Assembly (NCBI GenBank): GCA_015059145.1
Contig: SVAZ01000001.1
Span: forward strand, 124,001-188,000
Length of the DNA: 64,000 nt
From: Erysipelotrichaceae bacterium
Lineage (GTDB): Bacteria > Bacillota_I > Bacilli_A > Acholeplasmatales > Anaeroplasmataceae
Direction: 5' to 3'
The notes beneath the pieces are model-generated. The model made no database searches. It was not told the DNA's origin and worked only from the letters and a program-made list of their open reading frames with translations. Positions 56,098 to 64,000 of this stretch are shown here, piece by piece. The stretch's first letter is position 1. Every line of letters starts with the position of its first letter. A program made the position numbers and the translations under genes.

Positions 56098-56805
56098 ATG
56101 AAAAAGAAAATTTTAATAATATGTTCTATAGTAGTAGCTGTTCTATCTATTGTTTCGGTATATGCAGCTTATAGCTATAGTAAATCAATAGATGGCGATG
56201 CCACTACGGGTGAAGTAGAGGTTATATCAAAGCATTTTTTATTTTACGATATAGTTAATGATGTTAGATCTAACACTCCTATGGAATTTGATGTTAATCA
56301 AAATGTTATAGATGAAGAAAATGGTATTAATATTTCACAAGGTAAAATTACTAGCTATGCTTCTAAAAAGCTAGGATATTCTGATGATTTACCATATACT
56401 CACCTAAATCAATTAGGAATTAAGGCAGTATTTAAAGCTGAGGTTGACGTATATGTTAGATTACGTGTTCAGGATGCATGGAAGTCTAGAAAGATTTATA
56501 AGAATGGTAATATAAGCACTAATTCAATTGTTAAGGGTAATGCGATTTCTACAGCATTATCAAGTGATGAAAATTGGAAGTATGATGCGATTACTGGTTA
56601 CATATATTACAAAACTATGGTTGAGTCATCTAGTGATGAAATAACTATTGAATTTGATTTTCCAAGTGATTACTATTATCCTGTAGGTACTGCAAGCTAC
56701 CGTGAATCAGTAATAGTAGATTTATCTTTTAAGGTAGATATTGTTCAAGCAAATAGAGCATCTAGTAAGTGGGGATTTGATGTTGAAGATTATCTGGCAA
56801 ACTAA
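56098..56805 (+). CDS. Exported TasA/camelysin-like protein, 235 aa
   Basis: N-terminal signal (about 4-24) followed by AAYSYSKSIDGDATTGEVEV, which closely follows the TasA pattern (aromatic-Ser, then Ala-Thr and a Gly-x-hydrophobic strand). Contains VYVRLRVQDAW, FPSDYYYPVG and a C-terminal VDLSFKVDIVQ strand typical of TasA-like jelly rolls. AGGGAG precedes the ATG. Third of three related subunits, before the giant protein gene. Confidence 0.7.
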   Translation: MKKKILIICSIVVAVLSIVSVYAAYSYSKSIDGDATTGEVEVISKHFLFYDIVNDVRSNTPMEFDVNQNVIDEENGINISQGKITSYASKKLGYSDDLPYTHLNQLGIKAVFKAEVDVYVRLRVQDAWKSRKIYKNGNISTNSIVKGNAISTALSSDENWKYDAITGYIYYKTMVESSSDEITIEFDFPSDYYYPVGTASYRESVIVDLSFKVDIVQANRASSKWGFDVEDYLAN

Positions 56806-56825
56806 AAAGAAAGGAGCTTTTTGAT

Positions 56826-59800
56826 ATGAAAAGTTTATTTAAAAACAAAAAATTTTATATTGCATTAGTATCAATGCTCCTAATTTTTAGTATTGTTACA
56901 CTTGTCTTCGTTGTAAATAAAAACGAGGAATCTCAATTTGAAGCATATACTGATGGATATGTACCGCTTCAAAATGAGATTGGTGATATTGAGTATTCAC
57001 CTAGTGATAGATATGTAAACTTTGCAGATGTTTATAGTAGAAGTGGTGATACTGTTTCAAAGGTTGGATCTGAAAACTATACTAACAAAGTTTTAATGCT
57101 TTATACAGCAGCCGATTTATATGCATTTTCTTATCTTTGTAATTTAGCTGCTACAGCAGAAGAATTTTTAGCTTATGATTATGAGCTTTATTCAAATATT
57201 GATTATTCAAGTGAAACACCATTTATTCCAGTAGGCTGGGATGGAAGAAGCTTTAGCGGTAGCTTTAATGGTAATGGATTTGAAATATCTAATTTAAAGC
57301 TAGTTGAAATTGGTCAAACTAATGAAAATATTTATGAGAATATGGAGTATTATTCAATGTTCTGTGTAAATACAGGTACTATCACTAAATTAGGGTTAAT
57401 TAATACTTCAATGATTACTAATGGTAGTGTTTTTGAGCTTACTGGTGTTGCACCACTTGTTGGTTTAAATGAAAGCACTGGTGTTGTAAGCTATTGCTAT
57501 GTTAAGGATTTACGTGATGCGGAAACTGATGATGACGCAGGTATTATTACATCAGGTGGATATCAGATTTCAGGTTTAATGTTTGAGAATAAGGGTAAAT
57601 TTAATAATTCTTATGTTGCATATGGAATTGTGTGTAACTATTCAATTACTGATTATTTAGACTTTTCAGAAATCTTAAACGTTAATTCAGGTGAAACACA
57701 AAATTTATATTTTTATAATTCAACTATTAATTCTTATTCAAAAGAAAATGGTGTAGAAACTGTTGAATATGATCAATCTTTAGTAGGTAAAACTTTATCT
57801 AGAAATAGTTATGCTGAATATTGTGAGGACATTGCTTTAATTAATACATCAATGGCTTCTGATTCAACATGGTATACATCTTCATATTATGCTTCTACAA
57901 CAAATAGAATTAAATCGGCATTTAAAATTGAAACTCCAATTTTAAGAGGTTTAGTGTATAGTGTTATAGATGATGCTACTCAATTTGTAATTAATGATTT
58001 ATTTGATTTCTTATATATATTTGAGCTTATGAATAATAACTCAATTTTTGCTTCTAATGGTTGTAGATATTTATTAAATTCAGACATTGATTTATCTTAT
58101 GTTCCAGAAAGCTATTATGCATATGATTCAAGCTTTGCGGCAACATTTACTGGTGCTTTAAAGGATGATTCTGAAATAACTGTTAAGGATGTATTGGGAA
58201 ACGAAAGTAATTATTATACTATTTATAATGCTAAGATTACTAACTCTGTTATAAACGAGGGTATTGAATGCTTTGGTTTATTCCCTTGGTTAACAGGAAA
58301 AATTGAGAAGGTTAATTTCTATTATAGTGATTCAATTACAGGAATTACTTATTCAGATACTGCAGTAACACGATTAGCAATTGGTTTAGTATCAGGATTT
58401 GTTGATGGTGGTACAATTGAAAATGTTAATGTTTATGGAAACTGTACGCTTGCCACTAATAAGCAATATTTTGTTGGTGGTGTTGCAGGTGTTCTTACTA
58501 GTAAGGGTAATGTACTTAACTGTACAACAGCTGGTTCTTTAAATGGTGGATCAGGCTTATCAAGCTATAGTATTACTGAGGAATCTGGATATATTTCTGG
58601 TAATGCAATGGGTGGTGTTGTAGGATTTGCTACAAGCAGTACAGGTAATATTAATACATGCTTAGGTGCTATGACCTTAACTTCATCTACATATTCAACT
58701 GATATTTCATATGCTCAAAATATTGGTGGTGTATTAGGTGTTGGATATACTCAAAATTCTTTAAACCTAGATACTAAGAATATCAATCTATCTAATAAGG
58801 GAAGTATTACAATCGGTAGTGTATCATCAGCAAATTATGGTTATATTTATGCTGCTGGTGTAATTGGTAGATTATTAGGTATAAGTGAGCAAATCAATGC
58901 ATTATATAATCAAGGTGATATTATCGTTTATGGTAACTCACCAAAGAATGATCATTTCGTTTCTGGTGTAATGAATGCTGAATTACTATCTACATCAACT
59001 TCATATTTAAATTCATCACCATTAAGAAATAATAAGGGTAAGACTATTCTTTTAGCAGGTGGTTTATCTAATGCTGGTACATTTACTTTAAATAACACTA
59101 ACGGAAAGATTAATTTAGCAGGTGTCATTTATTTAAATTCTAACAGCACTGGAAATAGATTTATATCAGAGCTATCTGGTGTTTATAATTTAGAGTATAA
59201 ATATACAGTTAGCAATTCTACTAATGTTAAGACTAAGACATCTACTCAAGCATTTAGCATGAATCAAATCTACACTTATGCTGCATGCTTAGCTACAAGT
59301 GGTGTTTGTGATGATAATGTTGTTAATGTTGAGACAATTTATAATTTAAGAGATTATGAATATATTACTACAGCAAATTTAACATCTAATATTAAATATT
59401 CTGGATGTATTTTAGGTAAATACATTAACATCACAGATGCTAGAAATGAAGGAGATATTACATATACAATATCTAATTCAATTACTAATAGTTCATTTGT
59501 TACTGTAGGTGTTTTTGAAGAGGTAACAAGTGGATATATGGTAACTGATGTTTATAATTCAGGAAACATTCATTTAGATACTGCTAATACTATTACTTCA
59601 AATTTATATTTTAATGGTATTTGTTATGCTAACTACAATGGCTTTAGCTCAAGTGAGCATAGTAAGTTTAATCCTTTATCAAATAATTATGATAATGCTA
59701 AGGAAGGCTCATTAAATAATGCTATTAATAATGGCGATATTACTGTTACAAATAGTACTCAGTATACAAATCTTACTTATAATGATGAAAGTATGATCTC

Positions 59801-62800
59801 AAGTAATGGTGGTCAAACTATCGGTACAATTTATCCAAGTGTTAACAATGCACCTTCAAATTATATAGTTGGTAATATCAATATAAGTGGTATTACATAT
59901 TTGAATTATTCAGTTATTACAAATACATTTAATCTAGGTGATATGTTTGGTGCTAACTATATAACATCAACATCTACAACATATGAGGTTAATTCAGCTG
60001 GTATAAGTATTTTAAATATATCTGAGTATTCTTACATTTTAAATAGTGCAAATAATGGTACAATTTTAGCATGTAATTTATCAGGTGTTTATGATGGTGC
60101 AACGCAATCAAATGTTTCAGCTGCAGGTATTTCAATTAGAAATAATAGAACTGAGGCAAATGGTGATTATAACTCAAATAATAATCATTCTAAGCAGTTG
60201 ATATCATATACTATTAATTATGGTACAGTTATTGCTTATGATAATAGAGAAAATATTACATCATCTAATATGGCACCAAATAGTAGTGCTGCTGGTATCC
60301 TATCTATGGGTGTTTGTAATATTTTAAATACAGTTAACTACGGTAACATTTATGGTAATGAGACATCAAGTGGTATTTTCGGTGTAGTTTATTTTGAGGA
60401 CTTCCAAAGTGAGGTTACATCAACTAATACTGTATCACTTGCAAACTCAATTAATTACGGTAATGTTAAGCTAATTGAAAAGGGTGCTAACAAATTCAAG
60501 GATATTACATCAATCAGACCAGTTTATAGTGATATTTTAAATTTCTTTGATGATGACTTTGGAGATTTTGCAAAGAATTCAATTCCGCTAGAATATGCAA
60601 ATACAACCTTCTCTGGCTCTATTTTTGCGTTACTAAACTTTAATGGTAGTGCAAATGCTAACTACGTTACAATTAGATATTTAATTAACTTCTTAGATTA
60701 TGTACCATTCGTTGGTGCAGAGGCTCAAACACCTGATACAGTAACAGTAGACGTTACTAATATGTATTCAGCGTATAAAACTTATGAGGCCGGTGTATAT
60801 TTATCAGATACTTACTTAAATGAGTCTATGACATATTCACCACTTACTACAGGTAGCGAAACTATAAGCACTGGTACATATTATGGTGTATTTAATGAGA
60901 ACTTTGAATTTAGAAAAGCAATTGAGGGTAATTTAAATCTAAATACTAATGATTATCCAACAGATCAATTCTTAACTGACTATTTTCAATTCGTTGGTTA
61001 TACTAAGATTAATGGAACATTGCTAGATAAGATTGGCTGGAGAAATATTGCTTATTCTACAGCTGCTAACGACTTTGCAAGAAGCCTAGATGGTGTTGCG
61101 TTATTCCTAGACAAATATCAAACAGTAAACGGAAACACATATTCTAATGATATTGATACTGCGTTAAATGCAGGTACATGGATTAATTATTGCTCAGATG
61201 AAATTGTGGATGAATTAATTTCTAAATTGTTTACTGAGGATTTAACTTTATCTGATTTTGAAAATATTATTAATTATGTATTCTCTTCAAGCTGTGAGGA
61301 ATCAGTATATATAACACAAGAGCTTCGTCAAAGCATAATTGAATATTTAGTTAATAATAATCCTGATGCGATATTATCTTCAAATTTATTAACATTTGAT
61401 AATGTAAATAGCTATTCATCAGTTTTAGCAGAAGTATTGTCTACAAATAGCGATAATGAGGTTAAGAACCAAATTAAGCTTGCATTAGATACTTATATTA
61501 GTAATGTCGATGATGCATCTCGCAAAGATTTATTAGTAGACTATTTGAATTATTTAGGTACAAATGGTTCTACATTCTTTAGTAATAATTCAGAACAAGC
61601 GCGTTATGATTTAGCGGTTTCGTTCTTTGAAAATATTGATGATTCAGCTTTCTATTCAGCTTTATATTATTCATTAAGTGATTCATCAAGAGCTATTATT
61701 GATAATATAGAATCTGCAAATTTAAAATTGTATAGTTCTTATAATTCATTTACTGCTCAAGAAAAGCTAGATTTTTATTTAAATATTTTATCTGACAATA
61801 CTAATAATATGTCAACATATTTAGATACAATGTCAGATGATATAAATTTATATACAGAGCTTAATCAAAAGGGCTATGCAATTAGTAATTTTGATAGCTA
61901 TTTAGATTCAGCTTCAATCACTTCATCAGCAAGTGATATTAGTACAATTACAGAAAGAGTAAATTTATATAATCAAATTAGAACTACTGAAACATTTAAA
62001 AATTATATGAATTCTAAGAATATTTCTACAATTGGCTCTGATAATACATATAGCTATGTCGCAAAGGCTACAGAGCTTAGAAATACTTTTAGATCAGATT
62101 ATGCACCAATTTCTGACTCTAATGATGAAAGTAAGCCAGGATGGTCTGGTGATTTAGCATATACATATGCTACTAATGTTACTCCACAAACATATTTTTA
62201 TGGTCCATATATGAATAAAAGTAAGGATACCGTATTTAGTACTCAAATGCCAACTGCTGCTCCAACCACAGATGGTACAAGTGGTACTACTAATAATAAA
62301 TATTCTGTATTTGTATCTGATGATCAAGATTTTATGGATAGACAGGTACAGGAAGGTAATATTTATGATTATACAGCATATTATTATGAGTATGGTTCAG
62401 GTGCTTCAAATAATCAATTTACATCTAGATTAATTTTAGGTCCATATAATAATAACCAACCATACTTTAGAGGCGATTCAACTGATACGAATAAGGGTGT
62501 TGGTAAAAGGTATGATTATTACATGACCGACTTTACTGGTGTACAGGTTACAAGCTTAGAGGATGTATGGGTAACTGATGATGATGGTGTTGAATTTAAT
62601 GCTAGAGGCGGAGTTATTTCCCCATATTTCCGTCAAGCTAATACAGATATTTCTGGATACGACATTAATACTAGCACATATTCAACATATAACTATTATG
62701 GATATTTCTATATAACAGATGCGAATGGAGTAGTGCATTATTTCTCTTTAATCACAGAATCAGGTCGTGCTCACTCAAGTAACCATGGTAATCTTTTCAC

Positions 62801-64000
62801 TAATAATGGTACAAACTGTACTTACCACGGTTGGGCTGATTTTATTTGGAACTATGGTAAGACAGTATATCATGCTTATGCAACAGAAAAGCTACATCCA
62901 ACTAGAATTACTGGCTTCTGGAGACATAAGGATGGTAATTGGTGGTGGACAAATAAGGTAGCTGACAATCGAGCTCGTACATCATCTTATATTGATTATT
63001 CAATAGATGACTTACTTGCTTTAGATGGAGTTTTATCGTTGTATGATGGTGTTACGCAATCATCAGACGAAAGAGAAATTATCAATAATTTATTTAATAC
63101 TTATTTTATAGGTGATAATAATTTTGAAAGTGTTGTCAAGGCTTGCTTCCTAGAAAAGCTTGCATATACAATGGAAGAGAACATAGATATCGATTATATT
63201 AATAGCTTTGTTTCAGCTAATATTAATACTAGCAAAACTATTAATAGTAGTGCACCATTAAGCTATTTAGCTTACGATGGAACTACCGTTTACAACTACT
63301 TATTATCTATGTATAGTGGTGATTCAAAGTCTAAGCTATTACAAGCATTCTCAAGTAATACAGCTGTATTTAAGGAAATTGTTGAGATTATATTGAATGC
63401 TAAAAATAGCACTATGACAGATGCTGAAAGAGAGGAATATTTATCCTATGCATTGACTATAGAGGATATAATGAATGGAACAATCACATTAGATTCTTCT
63501 GGTAGAATCGTAGTTGATAATTTAGTTGATGAAACTGCACAAAGCATTTTTGATTCAACTATTTCTTCATCAAGCAATATGGAATTAAATTACTATGATT
63601 CATTGGGACAATATGGAATTACATTTGATAGCATTACGTTTGATACTAATGTAAATGCCACATCAGATGTCTTAAAGCTTGTTTATAATGCTAGTGGTGC
63701 TACAAATACAGAACTAATTATTAAGGATGATAATGGTGATGTTATTCAAACTCAGGCGATTACTACATCACCTGTTGAATATGAGTTAGATCTTACAACC
63801 TTATTACCATCCTCAATCACATTAGAAAGTAACCAAAATGTTATTTTATACTCTGTTGATTTAGTAACTACGGGAGTGTCCTCAGAAACAAATACTGTTT
63901 CTCTTGATACACAAACTGTTAATTCATCAAGTGTAGCATTAAGGAGCGTTGACACTTTAACTGCATCAGTTGAGGCTTTAGGATATAGCAATGTCGAAAT
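56826..64000 (+). CDS. Giant exported GLUG-like surface protein (3' end beyond window)
   Basis: Open frame of 2,391 codons with no stop to the window end; AAGGAG precedes the ATG. Signal-anchor at about 8-30. Residues about 130-1000 contain GLUG-like adhesin units (GWDGRSFSGSFNGNGFEISN near 136; GFVDGGTIENVNVYG near 524; repeated N-GDI/GNI and V-GGVxGV). About 1459-1759 is a helical, Asn/Ser/Asp-rich region without GLUG units. About 1979-2055 is rich in His and Trp (HSSNHGN; YHGWADFIWNYG; FWRHKDGNWWW). After that come further helical and then beta-rich segments. Probable adhesin or matrix protein; anchor or sorting motif not yet reached. Confidence 0.85.
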   Translation, partial: MKSLFKNKKFYIALVSMLLIFSIVTLVFVVNKNEESQFEAYTDGYVPLQNEIGDIEYSPSDRYVNFADVYSRSGDTVSKVGSENYTNKVLMLYTAADLYAFSYLCNLAATAEEFLAYDYELYSNIDYSSETPFIPVGWDGRSFSGSFNGNGFEISNLKLVEIGQTNENIYENMEYYSMFCVNTGTITKLGLINTSMITNGSVFELTGVAPLVGLNESTGVVSYCYVKDLRDAETDDDAGIITSGGYQISGLMFENKGKFNNSYVAYGIVCNYSITDYLDFSEILNVNSGETQNLYFYNSTINSYSKENGVETVEYDQSLVGKTLSRNSYAEYCEDIALINTSMASDSTWYTSSYYASTTNRIKSAFKIETPILRGLVYSVIDDATQFVINDLFDFLYIFELMNNNSIFASNGCRYLLNSDIDLSYVPESYYAYDSSFAATFTGALKDDSEITVKDVLGNESNYYTIYNAKITNSVINEGIECFGLFPWLTGKIEKVNFYYSDSITGITYSDTAVTRLAIGLVSGFVDGGTIENVNVYGNCTLATNKQYFVGGVAGVLTSKGNVLNCTTAGSLNGGSGLSSYSITEESGYISGNAMGGVVGFATSSTGNINTCLGAMTLTSSTYSTDISYAQNIGGVLGVGYTQNSLNLDTKNINLSNKGSITIGSVSSANYGYIYAAGVIGRLLGISEQINALYNQGDIIVYGNSPKNDHFVSGVMNAELLSTSTSYLNSSPLRNNKGKTILLAGGLSNAGTFTLNNTNGKINLAGVIYLNSNSTGNRFISELSGVYNLEYKYTVSNSTNVKTKTSTQAFSMNQIYTYAACLATSGVCDDNVVNVETIYNLRDYEYITTANLTSNIKYSGCILGKYINITDARNEGDITYTISNSITNSSFVTVGVFEEVTSGYMVTDVYNSGNIHLDTANTITSNLYFNGICYANYNGFSSSEHSKFNPLSNNYDNAKEGSLNNAINNGDITVTNSTQYTNLTYNDESMISSNGGQTIGTIYPSVNNAPSNYIVGNINISGITYLNYSVITNTFNLGDMFGANYITSTSTTYEVNSAGISILNISEYSYILNSANNGTILACNLSGVYDGATQSNVSAAGISIRNNRTEANGDYNSNNNHSKQLISYTINYGTVIAYDNRENITSSNMAPNSSAAGILSMGVCNILNTVNYGNIYGNETSSGIFGVVYFEDFQSEVTSTNTVSLANSINYGNVKLIEKGANKFKDITSIRPVYSDILNFFDDDFGDFAKNSIPLEYANTTFSGSIFALLNFNGSANANYVTIRYLINFLDYVPFVGAEAQTPDTVTVDVTNMYSAYKTYEAGVYLSDTYLNESMTYSPLTTGSETISTGTYYGVFNENFEFRKAIEGNLNLNTNDYPTDQFLTDYFQFVGYTKINGTLLDKIGWRNIAYSTAANDFARSLDGVALFLDKYQTVNGNTYSNDIDTALNAGTWINYCSDEIVDELISKLFTEDLTLSDFENIINYVFSSSCEESVYITQELRQSIIEYLVNNNPDAILSSNLLTFDNVNSYSSVLAEVLSTNSDNEVKNQIKLALDTYISNVDDASRKDLLVDYLNYLGTNGSTFFSNNSEQARYDLAVSFFENIDDSAFYSALYYSLSDSSRAIIDNIESANLKLYSSYNSFTAQEKLDFYLNILSDNTNNMSTYLDTMSDDINLYTELNQKGYAISNFDSYLDSASITSSASDISTITERVNLYNQIRTTETFKNYMNSKNISTIGSDNTYSYVAKATELRNTFRSDYAPISDSNDESKPGWSGDLAYTYATNVTPQTYFYGPYMNKSKDTVFSTQMPTAAPTTDGTSGTTNNKYSVFVSDDQDFMDRQVQEGNIYDYTAYYYEYGSGASNNQFTSRLILGPYNNNQPYFRGDSTDTNKGVGKRYDYYMTDFTGVQVTSLEDVWVTDDDGVEFNARGGVISPYFRQANTDISGYDINTSTYSTYNYYGYFYITDANGVVHYFSLITESGRAHSSNHGNLFTNNGTNCTYHGWADFIWNYGKTVYHAYATEKLHPTRITGFWRHKDGNWWWTNKVADNRARTSSYIDYSIDDLLALDGVLSLYDGVTQSSDEREIINNLFNTYFIGDNNFESVVKACFLEKLAYTMEENIDIDYINSFVSANINTSKTINSSAPLSYLAYDGTTVYNYLLSMYSGDSKSKLLQAFSSNTAVFKEIVEIILNAKNSTMTDAEREEYLSYALTIEDIMNGTITLDSSGRIVVDNLVDETAQSIFDSTISSSSNMELNYYDSLGQYGITFDSITFDTNVNATSDVLKLVYNASGATNTELIIKDDNGDVIQTQAITTSPVEYELDLTTLLPSSITLESNQNVILYSVDLVTTGVSSETNTVSLDTQTVNSSSVALRSVDTLTASVEALGYSNVE

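Noticed and set aside
62767-62961. 64-aa plus-strand ORF
   Set aside because: Frame shadow inside the giant surface protein, which stays open in its own frame.
63752-63991. 79-aa minus-strand ORF
   Set aside because: Antisense to the giant surface protein gene.
1-64000. Genetic code 4 (TGA as Trp)
   Set aside because: All recognised proteins use TGG for Trp and none needs an internal TGA; the single interrupted small ORF is too little evidence.
1-64000. CRISPR arrays, insertion sequences, integrases, prophage genes
   Set aside because: No regularly spaced repeats, transposase or integrase motifs were seen on either strand.

Overview
The window is a low-GC, gene-dense bacterial chromosome segment from a Bacillota lineage, most likely a wall-bearing Bacilli relative of the Mollicutes (RF39, Erysipelotrichia, Haloplasma or Acholeplasma neighbourhood). 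Evidence: AT-rich codons, Firmicutes-type gene orders (rpoB-rpoC; rpsL-rpsG-fusA-tuf; rpsF-ssb-rpsR-gdpP-rplI-dnaB), strong GGAGG ribosome binding sites, CCA-encoding tRNA genes, a class A penicillin-binding protein and a YjcZ-type small protein. The taxonomic placement is inference. Trp is TGG throughout and TGA is a rare stop (fabD and vanZ only), so the standard bacterial code fits. Rubrerythrin, pyruvate phosphate dikinase and a FabK-type enoyl reductase fit an anaerobic fermenter.

Layout. 1-2.1 kb: a truncated S66 LD-carboxypeptidase (-) and two unknown genes. 2.2-4.9 kb: ppdK. 4.9-14.7 kb: one 12-gene minus-strand fatty-acid operon, in transcription order acpP-accB-accC-accD-accA-fabH-fabK-fabD-fabG-fabF-fabZ-birA, from a clear promoter at 14.68 kb. 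14.8-20.7 kb: small membrane ORFs, a DUF3737 protein, a cupin, an ABC exporter and two aminopeptidases. 20.7-23.5 kb: rubrerythrin, tRNA-Gly and a Ktr/Trk potassium uptake pair. 23.6-31.1 kb: rpoB-rpoC behind a long leader. 31.2-36.5 kb: accessory genes (Sel1 repeats, pyridoxal-kinase-like, DUF1292, unknown membrane proteins, LURP-one-like, tRNA-Arg, aminotransferase) lying between rpoBC and the str operon. 36.7-41.2 kb: rpsL-rpsG-fusA-tuf. 41.2-47.3 kb: vanZ-tatD-htrA, YjcZ-like, PBP, CDF transporter, cinA. 47.3-53.5 kb: rpsF-ssb-rpsR, a gdpP-rplI gene fusion, dnaB, prfA. 53.5-54.0 kb: an unknown membrane protein (-).

54.1-64 kb is the most distinctive part: a promoter, a cyclic-di-GMP-I (GEMM-I) riboswitch and a terminator, followed by three small exported proteins with TasA/camelysin-like N-termini and a giant ORF (more than 2,390 codons, open to the window end) with GLUG-like adhesin repeats. 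It looks like a c-di-GMP-switched surface fibre or adhesin locus.

Other points of note: L9 fused in frame to the membrane c-di-AMP phosphodiesterase GdpP, with a possible internal start for free L9; RpoB with Gln at the E. coli His526 position (predicted intrinsic rifampicin resistance); a 60-residue acidic tail on RpoC; and a small membrane ORF interrupted by TGA.
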